From: Chloroflexota bacterium | Lineage (GTDB): Bacteria; Chloroflexota; Anaerolineae; Anaerolineales; Villigracilaceae | Assembly: GCA_016213105.1 (NCBI GenBank) | Contig: JACRBN010000020.1 | Location: 124,001-188,000, forward strand | Direction: 5' to 3' | DNA length: 64,000 nucleotides | Shown here: positions 23,415-35,500 of the stretch, piece by piece | Layout: each line of letters starts with the position of its first letter | Numbering within the stretch: position 1 is the first letter of the stretch | Translations under genes and position numbers: made by a program | The notes under the pieces: model-generated | Seen by the model: only the letters and a program-made list of their open reading frames with translations | The model's database searches: none | Told to the model about the DNA's origin: nothing

Positions 23415-24854
23415 ATGGCTGAAGAGAAACTCCCCACCCGCGCTGAGAATTTTGCCGAGTGGTACAACCAACTCGTATTGAAGGCCGACCTGGCCGATTA
23501 CGCCCCCGTGCGCGGCTGCATGGTCGTCAAACCCTACGGCTGGACGCTGTGGGAAAACATGACCGCCGCGCTCGACAAGGAATTCAAGGCGACAGGCCAC
23601 GTTAACGCGGCCTTCCCCACCCTGATCCCCATGTCGTTCTTCGAGAAGGAAAAGGCCCACGTCGAAGGCTTCTCGCCTGAACTGGCCGTGGTCACCCACG
23701 GCGGCGGCGAAAAGCTGGAAGAGCCACTTGTGGTGCGCCCCACCTCCGAGACCATCATCGGCTACATGTACGCCAAGTGGATCAAGTCCTGGCGTGACCT
23801 GCCCGTGCTGATCAACCAGTGGGGCTCGGTGCTGCGCTGGGAACTGCGCACCAAGCTCTTCCTGCGCACCGCCGAGTTCTACTGGCAGGAGGGCCACACC
23901 GCCCACGCCACCGCCGAAGAGGCCAAAGAGGAAATGTTCCGCATCCTCGACATCTACGCCGACTTCGCCATCAATGAATGCGCCGTGCCTGTCTTCAAGG
24001 GCCAGAAGAGCGAGACCGAACGCTTCGCAGGCGCGCAGATCACCACCTCCATCGAAGGCATGATGCAGGACAAGCGCGCCCTGCAATCGGCCACCTCGCA
24101 TTACTTCGGGCAGAACTTTGCCAAGGCCTTCGAGATCCAGTTCGTGGATCAGAACAACACCCTGCAATTCTGCGAGACGACCTCGTGGGGCCTGTCCACC
24201 CGCATGATCGGCGCCATCATCATGACCCACGGCGATGACCAGGGCCTGGTCCTGCCTCCCCGCGTGGCCCCCATCCAGGCTGTGATCGTGCCCATCTTCA
24301 AGACCGATGAGGAAAAGTCCAAGGTCATGGAAGTGGCCGACCGCATCTTCAAGGAACTCAAGACCGCAGGCATCCGCATCAAGATGGATGACCGTGACAA
24401 CGTCAGCAGCGGCTTCAAGTTCAATGACTGGGAGATGCGCGGCGTGCCCGTCCGCGTGGAGATCGGCCCCAAGGACGTGGAGAAGAACTCCGTGGCCCTG
24501 GCCCGCCGCGACAAGCCCGGGCGGGAGGGCAAGTCCTTCGTGCCCCAGGCGGGACTGGCCGAAGCCGTCAGCCAACTGCTGGTCGACATCCAGGCCTCCC
24601 TGCTCAAACGCGCCACCGAGTTCCGCGACGCCAACATCCACGACCCCAGGGATTACGAAGAGCTGAAGAAGATCGTCCAGGATGGCTGGGCGCTGTCCTA
24701 CTGGTGCGAGTCCAAGGCCTGTGAAGCCAAGGTCAAGGAAGACACCAAGGCCACCACGCGCAACATCCCCTTCGAACAGCCCGAGCACGAAGGCGCCTGC
24801 ATCGTGTGCGGCCAGCCTTCGAAGCGCAAAGTCTATTTCGCCAAGGCGTATTAA
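23415..24854 (+). CDS. proS: Prolyl-tRNA synthetase, archaeal/eukaryotic type
   Basis: A 479-residue class II synthetase that charges tRNA-Pro. Class II motif 2 is seen in WGSVLRWELRTKLFLRTAEFYWQEGHTAH, preceded by LVVRPTSETIIGYMY. The anticodon-binding domain starts near APIQAVIVPI. A C-terminal zinc-like module has Cys residues (WCESKACEAK, CIVCGQP) and ends in a Tyr, as in the archaeal-type enzyme. The bacterial editing insert (INS) is absent, and the length fits the short ProS class. GAGGACAAA before the ATG supports the start. The gene is flanked by two copies of one palindromic repeat. Confidence 0.95.
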   Translation: MAEEKLPTRAENFAEWYNQLVLKADLADYAPVRGCMVVKPYGWTLWENMTAALDKEFKATGHVNAAFPTLIPMSFFEKEKAHVEGFSPELAVVTHGGGEKLEEPLVVRPTSETIIGYMYAKWIKSWRDLPVLINQWGSVLRWELRTKLFLRTAEFYWQEGHTAHATAEEAKEEMFRILDIYADFAINECAVPVFKGQKSETERFAGAQITTSIEGMMQDKRALQSATSHYFGQNFAKAFEIQFVDQNNTLQFCETTSWGLSTRMIGAIIMTHGDDQGLVLPPRVAPIQAVIVPIFKTDEEKSKVMEVADRIFKELKTAGIRIKMDDRDNVSSGFKFNDWEMRGVPVRVEIGPKDVEKNSVALARRDKPGREGKSFVPQAGLAEAVSQLLVDIQASLLKRATEFRDANIHDPRDYEELKKIVQDGWALSYWCESKACEAKVKEDTKATTRNIPFEQPEHEGACIVCGQPSKRKVYFAKAY

Positions 24855-24860
24855 CCTTAT

Positions 24861-24954
24861 CGTCATTGCGAGGAGGGCTTTAGCCCGCCGAAGCAATCTC
24901 CTACATCGTCGGAGATTGCTTCGGGCAAAGGGCAGGAGCGCCCTCGCAATGACG
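24861..24954. repeat. Palindromic interspersed repeat, copy 2 (downstream of proS)
   Basis: Starts CGTCATTGCGAGGAGG and ends CCCTCGCAATGACG, with inner GAAGCAATCTCC / GGAGATTGCTTC. Nearly the same length (94 versus 96 nt) and outer arms as copy 1, with variable inner sequence. Confidence 0.85.
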
Positions 24955-24964
24955 AAATCTCCCC

Positions 24965-25783
24965 ATGCCCGCCATCGATCTCGCCCGCCTGCGTAAACAA
25001 GCCAGCCGTCTGGCCGATTTCTTCTTCGTGCCCGACGATTTTCTCAAGCACCTGCACGAGATGCTGGATTTTTACGTTAACCGCACACTGCGGACGGTGG
25101 AGAATGTCGCGCCTGGCTCCAACCTGCCCACCTACCGCACGCCGCTCGTCGTCATCAAACAGATCGAGATGGAACTGGCTCCGCTGGCGGGAAAAAATCC
25201 GTCCGAGGCGCTCGACCTGGCGGACCTGCTCTGGGACGAGGGCCAGCTCGAAACGCTCATGCTGGCGGCCTTTCTGCTGGGGCGCATCCCGCCACAGGAG
25301 GAACGCCTGCTGGCCCGCCTGACGGCCTGGACCTCCCAGGTGCGCGACCCCGATGTGCGCGTGGCGCTGCTGACGACCAGTCTCTCCCGCCTGCGTCAGG
25401 AGGCTCCTGCCCACTTCTTCAACCTGATCCGCGAGTGGCTGCACCCCGCCCGCCCGCGCACCTGGCCCAACGGAATCCAGGCCCTGATCCCGATGGTTTC
25501 GGATCCAAATTTCGAAAACCTGCCGCCCGTGTTCGACGCCATCGAACCCATCGTGGCGGTCGCCCCCACCACGGTCCAGCTGGATCTCGAAGAGCTGATC
25601 CTGGCTTTGTACCAAACCTCCCCCGCCGAGACCAGCTTTTTCCTGCGGCAGATCATCGCAAACCCCGAGAACGAGATGGCGCGCGTTACCCTGCGGCGCA
25701 TCCTGCCTGGCTTCCCGCCCGAGCTGCAGGCGGAGTTGCGCGAACTGCTGCGCACCAGGTCGACGATCCCGAAAGGAGATTGA
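24965..25783 (+). CDS. Hypothetical helical-repeat (HEAT-like) protein
   Basis: A 272-residue soluble protein with no catalytic motif recognised. It is mostly alpha-helical with repeated Leu/Ala-rich helices (LDLADLLWDEGQLETLMLAAFLLGRI, VRVALLTTSLSRLRQ, ARVTLRRILPGFPPELQAEL), compatible with HEAT/ARM repeats such as those of DNA alkylation repair-like proteins. That resemblance is tentative. It ends 1 nt before the start of the next gene, so the two are coupled. Confidence 0.55.
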   Translation: MPAIDLARLRKQASRLADFFFVPDDFLKHLHEMLDFYVNRTLRTVENVAPGSNLPTYRTPLVVIKQIEMELAPLAGKNPSEALDLADLLWDEGQLETLMLAAFLLGRIPPQEERLLARLTAWTSQVRDPDVRVALLTTSLSRLRQEAPAHFFNLIREWLHPARPRTWPNGIQALIPMVSDPNFENLPPVFDAIEPIVAVAPTTVQLDLEELILALYQTSPAETSFFLRQIIANPENEMARVTLRRILPGFPPELQAELRELLRTRSTIPKGD

Positions 25784-25784
25784 G

Positions 25785-26297
25785 ATGTTAGCCCTTGTCA
25801 GCCTTACCCTTGGCATCGGCCTGCTCACGGCCGGCCGCAGGTTGTTCTGGTTGTTCATCGCCGCGGTGGGATTCATGGCAGGCGCCCAACTGGCCACCCG
25901 CGTGTGGGGCAGCTCGGAGTTGAACTCCGTTATCGTCGGCATTGCCCTGGGTCTGGTCTTCGCGGGGCTGGCGCTGTTCTTCAAATCCCTGGCGGTCGGC
26001 ATCGCCGGCTTTCTGGGGGGCGGCACCGCCCTGCTCAACCTGGCGGGCTTCGTCGGCCTGGATGCGGGCGCCATGACCTGGGTTGTCTTCTTCATCGGCG
26101 GCGTGATCGGCATTGCCCTGCTCAGTCAGTTGTTCGACTGGGCTGTCATCTTCCTCTCGTCCATTGGCGGCGCGTCGCTCATCACCCAGGCCATCGGCCT
26201 GCCTGATTTCGCCGGCAGCGCGGCCTTCATCGTATTGATCATCGTGGGTGTGGCCATCCAGGGCAAGGTATTGAGTGAGGAAAAGAAACATGTTTGA
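25785..26297 (+). CDS. Small polytopic membrane protein, function unknown
   Basis: A 170-residue protein with about six predicted membrane segments separated by Gly-rich turns (LFWLFIAAVGFMAGAQLA, LVFAGLALFF, VVFFIGGVIGIALLSQL, FIVLIIVGVAIQG). The pattern resembles DUF4203-like proteins. AAGGAGA at 25774-25780 precedes the ATG. It follows the helical-repeat gene and overlaps the next gene by 8 nt. Confidence 0.65.
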   Translation: MLALVSLTLGIGLLTAGRRLFWLFIAAVGFMAGAQLATRVWGSSELNSVIVGIALGLVFAGLALFFKSLAVGIAGFLGGGTALLNLAGFVGLDAGAMTWVVFFIGGVIGIALLSQLFDWAVIFLSSIGGASLITQAIGLPDFAGSAAFIVLIIVGVAIQGKVLSEEKKHV

Positions 26298-26775
26298 CTA
26301 CGCAAAAATCATTTATCTGCACGGCCTGGAGAGCACCAGCCAGAGCGGCAAGGCGCGCCAGTTCGCGCAAAAATTCCCTGGCATGCTCACGCCCGATTTC
26401 ACAGGCTCCTTCGAGGAGCGCATGGCCCAGCTCCTGCCCATTTTGGGGAATGAAAACGACTGGACGATCCTCGGGTCCTCCTTCGGCGGCTTAATGGGCG
26501 GAGTCTTCAGCCTGGAGCATCCCTCCCAGGTGCGGAAACTGATCCTGCTCGCCCCCGCCTTGATGCTGCCGCCCTTCCCCACCCTCGCGGACCGTCGGAC
26601 GGTTTCGGTGCCGACGGTCGTCGTCCACGGGACGGAGGATGACGTGGTGCCGCTCGGACCCGTCCGCGCACTGGCAGAGAAAGTCTTCACGGACTTAACC
26701 TATTTCGTGGTGCAGGACGGACATCGCCTGCAAAAAGCCTTCGCAGAATTGGACTGGGGTCGGATCATCGCATAG
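26290..26775 (+). CDS. YqiA/YcfP-like alpha/beta hydrolase
   Basis: A 161-residue small esterase-like protein. YLHGLESTSQSGKARQF is the typical N-terminal signature of UPF0227/YqiA-type hydrolases. Nucleophile Ser is in LGSSFGGLMG, acid in HGTEDDVVP and His in QDGHRLQ, giving a complete triad. The ATG at 26290 follows GAGGAAAAG; an in-frame ATG at 26275 would overlap further and lacks a site. Substrate is unknown. Confidence 0.8.
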   Translation: MFDYAKIIYLHGLESTSQSGKARQFAQKFPGMLTPDFTGSFEERMAQLLPILGNENDWTILGSSFGGLMGGVFSLEHPSQVRKLILLAPALMLPPFPTLADRRTVSVPTVVVHGTEDDVVPLGPVRALAEKVFTDLTYFVVQDGHRLQKAFAELDWGRIIA

Positions 26776-26954
26776 CGCCAATCGCCAAAATACGCCAAGT
26801 CTAAAGCTGACACCAAAAACCGCCGCGATTCCCAGTGCGGGGTCATATCATCGCATGGGATCGGAGGGGGCCAGGTAACTCCCTTCAAAAAACGGTGTTC
26901 CAATTTAGGAGTTTTCCTGTAAAATAGGACAAATCTTCCCGCCAAAGGATTTTA

Positions 26955-27434
26955 ATGGACATTAATACCTTCTATGCCGTGACCTCGGCAACCTGCTTCA
27001 CCCTGGTGGGCTTGTGGTGGTCGGTGGTCAAGGACAAAACCGAATGGTTGAAGGATGAAGCGACGCGCCGTCTTGCGGGCGGCGTATACGCTTCGTTTTT
27101 GATTCCAGCCCTGATGAGCCTGGGAGCGCAGGTCGGCGGCGAGGTTCGCCTGGTCTGGCAGCTTGTGTTCATTCTCGCCTCCCTGATCGGAATCATTTCC
27201 ACCACGCGCCTGATCCTCGCCACCCGCAAGGCCAGCCCGCGCGGAGCTTTCAGCCGCAACCGCTGGCTGGTTCCGCTGTTGTATGTTTTCGTATTATGGT
27301 TCGCGCTCTTCCCTGGAACAGCCGCCATCCTCGGCTTGCAACCGCTCCAGGTGGAGGGACTTTTGCTCTGCATCCTGATCTTGATCGCGCACATTCTGAC
27401 CTGGGAATTCATGACCTCCCAGGCGCAAAAATAA
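26955..27434 (+). CDS. Hypothetical four- to five-helix membrane protein
   Basis: A 159-residue protein. Membrane segments are visible near residues 8-25, 42-60, 65-90, 103-125 and 130-152 (LVWQLVFILASLIGIIS, LLLCILILIAHILTWEF). It has no recognised domain. AAAGGA precedes the start, and the acetyl-CoA synthetase gene follows 18 nt after the stop, so they may share a transcript. A weak TAAAAT box is at 26920. Confidence 0.6.
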   Translation: MDINTFYAVTSATCFTLVGLWWSVVKDKTEWLKDEATRRLAGGVYASFLIPALMSLGAQVGGEVRLVWQLVFILASLIGIISTTRLILATRKASPRGAFSRNRWLVPLLYVFVLWFALFPGTAAILGLQPLQVEGLLLCILILIAHILTWEFMTSQAQK

Positions 27435-27452
27435 TCCCAGAGGAGAGAAAAC

Positions 27453-29333
<1,881 letters not shown>

Positions 29334-29675
29334 TATCGCGACAGATGAAGTTGCATCCAACCGTGGTCTGGTTTTGGACAGGTGAAAGTAATAGACCCGT
29401 TCCTGAATAGTGGCAGCGCCTGAGGAACGTGCAGAATCCCCCTTGCCCACAAAGAACCAGCCACAGACTGGCGCGGATTGGGTTTTAAAAGCAGTAATTT
29501 TGCTATTCGGGAACAACTCTAATCCTCACGCGATGAATTGGCACTGCAAGCGCGCGTCCCGGGCATCCAGGATAGCCTTTGCAACCTTCTGACAGTCCGC
29601 CGCTACCATTTGCCACCCTTTCCAAAGATACTTTCACCCATTCGGTGAAAGTATCTTTGTGTTCTGGAGCATCCC
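29334..29675. other. 342-nt intergenic region with secondary structure; possible RNA gene
   Basis: No ORF is supported. GTTCCT (near 29398) and AGGAAC (near 29422) form a stem, and a perfect 15-bp hairpin lies at 29624-29658 just before the radical SAM gene. Promoter and tail are unclear. An untranslated RNA or structured 5-prime leader is possible but no known RNA family is recognised. Confidence 0.4.
29624..29658. repeat. Perfect 15-bp hairpin upstream of the radical SAM gene
   Basis: AAAGATACTTTCACC and GGTGAAAGTATCTTT around a CATTC loop, 17 nt before the ATG at 29676. It could be the end of a small RNA or an operator. There is no long T-run outside the stem. Confidence 0.75.
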
Positions 29676-31097
29676 ATGCGCGTCAAAATGATCCTGCCCG
29701 CCCTGACCGAAGCCAGGAGTCCCTTCTGGAGACCGATCAAATATTCGCTCTTTCCGCCGCTCGGGCTGGCCACTCTGGCCGCCTACCTGGACGACGCGGA
29801 CGAGATCGTCCTGCAGGATGAACACGTGCAGACTCTCGATCTGGACGATGAGCCTGACCTGGTCGTCATTCAGGTCTACATCACCTCGGCCTACCGCGCC
29901 TACCAGATCGCGGACCACTACCGTCAACGGGGCGCGCACGTCTGCCTGGGCGGACTGCACGTCACCTCCCTGCCCGAAGAAGCGGCCGCCCACGCCGACA
30001 CCGCCTTCCTCGGTCCCGGGGAGGACACCTGGCCCGCCTTCCTGCGCGATTTTCGGGCGGGATGCCCGCAACCTGTTTACGCCTCCCACAGCCGCTCCCT
30101 GCTCGACCTGCCCTTCCCGCGCCGCGACCTGATCCAGCGCAACCTGTACCTGGTGCCCAACTCCATCGTCGTCTCACGCGGCTGTCCGCACACCTGCGAT
30201 TTCTGCTACAAGGAAGCCTTCTTCGCGGGCGGAAAATCCTTCTACACCCTGGCCGTCGACCGCGCCCTGCGCGAGATCGAGGGCCTGGCGGGCAGGCATC
30301 TCTACTTCCTCGATGACCACCTGTTCGGGAATCCGCATTTTGCCTCCAGCCTGTTCGAAGGGATGAAAGGCATGGGCCGCCTGTGGCAGGCCGCAGGGAC
30401 AGTGCAGTCCATTTTGAAGACCGACTTGATCGAAAAGGCCGCCGCCAGCGGGCTGCGCAGTCTGTTCGTCGGCTTCGAGACCCTGAATCCCGACAATCTG
30501 GTCGAACAGCACAAGTTCCAAAACCTGAACCGCGACTACTCCGCCGCCATCCGCCGCCTGCACGAGTTGGGCGTCATGGTCAACGCCAGCTTCGTCTACG
30601 GCATGGACGGGGACGATGAGAGCGTCTTCGCCCGCACCGTCGACTGGGCGCTCGGCCAGGGCGTCGAAACGGCCACCTTCCACATCCTGACCCCTTACCC
30701 GGGCACGGCCCTGCACCAGCGCATGCAGGCCGAAGGGCGCATCACCTCCGCGAATTGGGACGACTACGACACGCGCCACGTCACCTTCCAACCCAGGCGC
30801 ATCTCCCCTGAAAGGCTGGAGGCGGGCTACTGGGATTCCTATCGCCAGTTCTATCGCTGGGGCAGCATCCTGCGCTCGGCCCAAACGCACAAGACCCTCA
30901 ACGGGAAGCTGCGCCACTTCGCCTACACCAGCGGCTGGAAAAAGTTCGAACCGCTGTGGGATTGGGTCATCCGCGCCAAACGGGTGACGGGCATGTTGCC
31001 CATCCTGGAGCGGGTGCTGGCGGGAGTTCAACCAGTCCAGTTCCAGCCCTCAACGTGGAAGCCTGCTAATAATCATATGCTCCCACCGTCTTCATAA
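29676..31097 (+). CDS. B12-binding radical SAM protein
   Basis: A 473-residue enzyme. Residues about 1-140 form a cobalamin-binding Rossmann domain (FPPLGLATLAAYLDD, VCLGGLHVTSLPEEAAAHAD). The radical SAM core follows, with the [4Fe-4S] cluster motif SRGCPHTCDFC (Cys170, Cys174, Cys177), the FLDDHLFG strand and FETLNPDNL. It belongs to the hopanoid-methylase/BchE-like superfamily, which does methyl transfer or ring chemistry with SAM and often B12. Substrate is unknown. CTGGAGC precedes the ATG. It appears monocistronic. Confidence 0.85.
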   Translation: MRVKMILPALTEARSPFWRPIKYSLFPPLGLATLAAYLDDADEIVLQDEHVQTLDLDDEPDLVVIQVYITSAYRAYQIADHYRQRGAHVCLGGLHVTSLPEEAAAHADTAFLGPGEDTWPAFLRDFRAGCPQPVYASHSRSLLDLPFPRRDLIQRNLYLVPNSIVVSRGCPHTCDFCYKEAFFAGGKSFYTLAVDRALREIEGLAGRHLYFLDDHLFGNPHFASSLFEGMKGMGRLWQAAGTVQSILKTDLIEKAAASGLRSLFVGFETLNPDNLVEQHKFQNLNRDYSAAIRRLHELGVMVNASFVYGMDGDDESVFARTVDWALGQGVETATFHILTPYPGTALHQRMQAEGRITSANWDDYDTRHVTFQPRRISPERLEAGYWDSYRQFYRWGSILRSAQTHKTLNGKLRHFAYTSGWKKFEPLWDWVIRAKRVTGMLPILERVLAGVQPVQFQPSTWKPANNHMLPPSS

Positions 31098-31400
31098 TCC
31101 AGCGGACGGCTGGCGGATTGCACACTTGCCATGCCGTCTCGCACCGTCGTTCTGGGATGGCTGCGCTAATGCTCACAGCATCCCTACGGCGGTGGGCGCA
31201 CGCGCCAGGGAATCTGCCAGAAGCGCGAACCGGCAAGGATGCGCGCGTTCAAGGCAATGACACAGTACCAAAGTACTATCCACCAGCCTTGACCAAAGCC
31301 AGGGCAGAGTGATAAATTTCACAACGCATGCGGGGTAATAAGAACCCAACCTCCGTGACAAAAAAACACATCCAATTTCCATCGCGAAAGGGGTTTCGTC
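31098..31400. other. 303-nt intergenic region holding the RHS gene promoter
   Basis: A GGGATG...CATCCC stem lies near 31155-31186. The rest shows no gene or known element except the promoter at 31289-31318. Confidence 0.5.
31289..31318 (+). promoter_or_regulatory. Predicted promoter for the RHS gene
   Basis: TTGACC at 31289-31294 and TAAATT at 31313-31318 with an 18-nt spacer, about 80 nt before the start codon at 31401, which has a GAAAGGGG ribosome site. Confidence 0.45.
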
Positions 31401-32591
31401 ATGAAACTGTTTGCCAACCTGCTCGTAGCCTTCAGCCTCATCCTGGGGCAGTTCAATTTCCCTGCTTCCGCATCATTCCAGGCGGAGAAAGCCACACCCA
31501 CGCCGACCGGCACTGCAACCGCGACGCTTACGCCATCGGGGGATGCGGATCGAGCCACCCCGACCAGCACCAACCTGCCCCCTACTGAAACCCCAACCGC
31601 CACGGAAGAAATCCCCACCCAGATCACAACGCCGGTCATCACACAGACCGTCACACCCATCCCAAGCGGTACGCCGATTCCCCCGCTCGAAACCGTCCCG
31701 CCCGTCGTGGAGCCGCAAATCATCCTCAACCTGTCCGCCGAACCGGGCTTCGTGACTCCCGGGGGAACCAACCTCATCTCCTGGTCCATCGAGGGGATTT
31801 CTCCAAGCGAGCACGAGCTCTCCCTGGAAATCAACCTGCCCAAGGGGTTCACCCCCGCAGACAAGGAATTGAAATACGACGAAGTCACGCGGATTCTGTC
31901 CATCACTCTCCAGAAGGAAAGCGGACAATTCGAGTTGCTGGCGCAGGAGACGGAGGAACAAGTCGTCCTGCTGGCCTCTCTGGTGGAAAAGGAAACCGTC
32001 CTGGCCGAGTTTGCCCTACCCCTGCCGCTGCACGAGCAATTCACCGTCGATGAGCGCGGCGGCGAGATCGCCACCGAGGATGCGCGGGTCAAGCTCAGTT
32101 TCCCCGCAAACACCCTGCGGGAAAAGGCCACCATCACGATCGGCCAGCCCGGCGGGGAAAAGGCCCCGCTTTCGTCCCTGAGCGGACGCCCCATCGAGAT
32201 TACGGCTTCGAACCAGTCGGACAGGGCGGAACTACACGAGTTCGACCAGCCCATCACCCTTGAAATTCAATACAGCGATTTGAATATCCCCGAGGGGAAA
32301 GTGGGCGACCTGTTCGTTTATTGGTACAACCCGGAAACGGGAGATTGGGAGGCCATGGATTCCATGGTCGACCGCGAAGCGGGAACGATTCGCGCGGAAA
32401 CCACCCATTTCAGCACCTTCGACATCGGCATCAACGACTGGCAGGCGGCGCGCATGCCCACCGTGGATGCCTTCCAGGTTTCGCAGTTCACCGGGGCGGC
32501 CTCCTATTCCCTGCCCATCGAAGTGCCGGCCGGGCCTGGCGGGCAAAAGCCCAGCCTGTCGGTTTCATACAGCAGCCAGGTGGCGGACTAA
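31401..32591 (+). CDS. RHS/YD-repeat surface protein, N-terminal part (ends at an in-frame TAA)
   Basis: The first 396 codons of a giant exported protein. A signal peptide (MKLFANLLVAFSLILG, cut near FPASAS) leads into a Thr/Pro-rich stretch to about residue 105. A beta domain follows. A ZU5-like segment (VKLSFPANTLREKATITIG) is at residues about 230-345. SpvB/RHS-start sequence (FTGAASYSLPIEVPAGPGGQKPSLSVSYSSQ) comes next. The frame then hits TAA at 32589-32591. Downstream codons in the same frame (STLHTQAGWVGMGW) continue the expected RHS sequence, so this is one gene split by a nonsense codon. Confidence 0.85.
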   Translation: MKLFANLLVAFSLILGQFNFPASASFQAEKATPTPTGTATATLTPSGDADRATPTSTNLPPTETPTATEEIPTQITTPVITQTVTPIPSGTPIPPLETVPPVVEPQIILNLSAEPGFVTPGGTNLISWSIEGISPSEHELSLEINLPKGFTPADKELKYDEVTRILSITLQKESGQFELLAQETEEQVVLLASLVEKETVLAEFALPLPLHEQFTVDERGGEIATEDARVKLSFPANTLREKATITIGQPGGEKAPLSSLSGRPIEITASNQSDRAELHEFDQPITLEIQYSDLNIPEGKVGDLFVYWYNPETGDWEAMDSMVDREAGTIRAETTHFSTFDIGINDWQAARMPTVDAFQVSQFTGAASYSLPIEVPAGPGGQKPSLSVSYSSQVAD

Positions 32592-35500
32592 TCCACCCTG
32601 CACACCCAGGCCGGCTGGGTGGGCATGGGCTGGTCGCTGGACAGCGGCTACGTCGAACGGGACACGCACGGCTCGACCTCCGAATTCGACGACGATACCT
32701 ACATGATCAACGTCAACGGCGTGAGCAGCCGCCTGGCCAGTTCCGGGGTTGGGAGCGGCTATTATCACACCATGGATGAAAACTTCTGGCGCATCTATCA
32801 CGATTCTGCCGCCGATACCTGGACGGTCTGGGACAAAGAGGGCAACGTCTACACCTTCATTGAGGACATCCGCATCGTTTACTTCGATGCGCAGAACAAC
32901 TCGCAATACCTGACTGCCCGCTGGTACCTGACCAGCACGAAAAACATCTTCGGCAAACAAATGACCTATACCTACACCACGGAGACCAAGACCGTGGGCG
33001 GAAAGACCTCGGTCACGGCGGTCTACCCCGATACCATCACCTACGCCAATAACCGCTACCAGGTCAAGTTCGTGCTCCAAAACCGCGGGGACTACCCCCA
33101 GGCTGCGGTGACGGACGCCGCGCACCATGAATTCTTCCGAAAGCGCCTGCAGGAACTGCAAGTGCTGCAAGACCAGGATGGCAACGGCAGTTTCGAGACC
33201 ATCCTGCGCTCCTACCACTTCACCTATGCGGCAGACAACTCCTCGACCGCCATTTTCCCGGGCCAGACCTTCTCGGCCGGGGCCAAACGCAGCACCCTGG
33301 TTTCGATCCGGGAATTCGGCCTGGGCAATACCAGCGCCCTGCCGCCCACGACCTTCACCTACGACGGCCTGCACCTGACCCAGGCCAGCAACGGGTACGG
33401 GGGCAGCGTGACTTTTGCGTATGAACTGGATTATGCCGAGATCGCACCCGATTATCACTCGACCGTGGGCGTCAGCGAGTGCAGCACTTGGTACAAGTAC
33501 GCGGGCTCTGGGGCCGTCAGTTGCGCCAATCAGAATTTGAATATTGCAGTGGCCACCTACGCAAGCACCGCCTACGATGGGGACGGAAGCATGGTGAGGC
33601 CGGGTGGAGCGTACAAATTGATTGCCTTTGCTCAAAAAATCGTCTCGGGAGATCCAACTCCATTTGCCTTGCAATTTGGATTAAATTATGGCTCCGGTGC
33701 GCAATATGCATCCGAGACCTTCACCACTGAAGGCCAGCATTCCTCGGTCGTTACACTGCCCTTCGGCGCAAGCACAGCCGAACCCTTGTTGAAGTCTGCA
33801 GGGCAGGCCAAGGTGCTAACCTTTACCTACCAATTTCTGACCTCCATGTACCGCGTCACCACCAAGACCGTTTCGGACGGCAACGGACATTCGTACGTGT
33901 ACTCCTATGCCTATGAAGGCGCAGCCGTCAACGATGAAGATCACTCCGATGGGGTCTGCCCCGAAGGCGCGCCGGATTCCTGCCACGAATACTCGCCGAA
34001 ATATTCCCAACTGCGCGGCCATCAATACGTGACCGAAACCGCGCCGGACGGCAAGGCGACCGTGACCAAGTTCTTCCAGGACGATGCCCGCAAGGGCAAG
34101 CCCGAGACCGTCACGGTAAAGGATGGAGCCGGCACGATCATGTCGATGACCCTGTACACCTATTCGGTCAACCAGACCTGCTCCAATGGCACCTGGGTCG
34201 ACTTGAATTGTTACTGGGTGTACACCGATGCCGTGGAAAGCCGCACCTACAACAACAACGGCACGAGCTATTCGTACACGCGCACCGATAACACCTACGA
34301 ATCGACCTACGGCAACCTGGTCAGCGCGGCGGAATATGCGGGCGCAGCCCTGTACCGCACGACCAGCACCTATTATTTCCCGAACGATTCCACCAACCCC
34401 CCCCGCTACCTGGTCTCCCTGCCCGCAAAGACAAAGGTGCTCGATGCTTCGGGAACCCAAATTGCCATGACACTTTACCTGTATGACGGCAATACCGGCG
34501 ACCACCAGATCCCGCCCACCGATGGAAAACTGACTGCGGTTCGCACCCAGGCCGACGGCGGAAATTTCAGCCAGGTCACCTATGCCTATGATTCCTGGGG
34601 CAACCGCACCAGCGAAACCACATATAGCGGTTACGCGGCCTGGAACGCCAACCCATCCAGCGGCGCGCGCACCACCACCACGGCCTACGATTCCGCCTAT
34701 CACACCTACGCCCTGACCGTCACCAACCCGCTCGGCCAGGTCACCACCCTGGCGTATGATTACGACAATAACGGCTCCAACGATTTCGTCCTGGGCGTTC
34801 CCACCAGGGAAACCGACCCGAACGGGGCGCAGACCCGCGCCACGTACGACCCCTTCGGCCGCATCACCAGCGTATTCCGCCCCAACCCTGATTCGGGGTT
34901 GCCCGTTTCGACCGCCTCCCTGGTCATGCAGTACCAGAGCGAGGAACCCTTCATCACTACCATCACCCAGCAGGTGGACGGTTCGAGCTATTACAGTATC
35001 TCGCGCGTCTACGACGGCCTGGGCCGCCAGACCAAATCGGTCAACTACCCCGGCACAGCCGCCAGCGTTACCCAGATCCTCAACAACCAGGTAACGAACG
35101 GCATCTACACAAGCACCCTGTATCCAGCGTTCACCACCACCCAGCAAAGCGCGCCGTATGTTATCGGTGAAACCGTGCGCTACACCACCACGACCAGCAA
35201 TTTGAACGCACGCACCAGCACCGTGACCGCGCCCGATACCACCTCCACCGTGACCTTCACCAACGGCCTGACCAGTACCGTGACCGACCCGCGCAACAAC
35301 GTCACCACCAGCGTCAAGGATGTGTGGGGACGCACGCTCACCGTCACCCCGCCCACGGGACCCGCCGTAACCTATACCTACGACGAGCAGGGCAACATGC
35401 TGACCGCCACCCGCGGCGGCGCGACGACGACCCTGACCTACAACCAGGCTGGGCAGAAGACCGCCATGTCGGACCCCGACATGGGCAGTTGGAGCTACGC

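Noticed and set aside
23289-24896. A 535-codon minus-strand frame over proS
   Set aside because: Antisense shadow of the proS gene; product lacks any recognisable motif.
23297-24954. CRISPR array, because two similar repeats occur near each other
   Set aside because: Only two copies, 1.5 kb apart, each palindromic and about 95 nt, with a gene between.
29624-29658. Rho-independent terminator of acsA
   Set aside because: The hairpin lies about 290 nt past acsA, and its T residues are part of the stem, with no T-run after it.
32589-32591. Recoding of the RHS stop as selenocysteine or pyrrolysine
   Set aside because: The codon is TAA, which is used for neither; the alignment site is not a Cys or Lys position.
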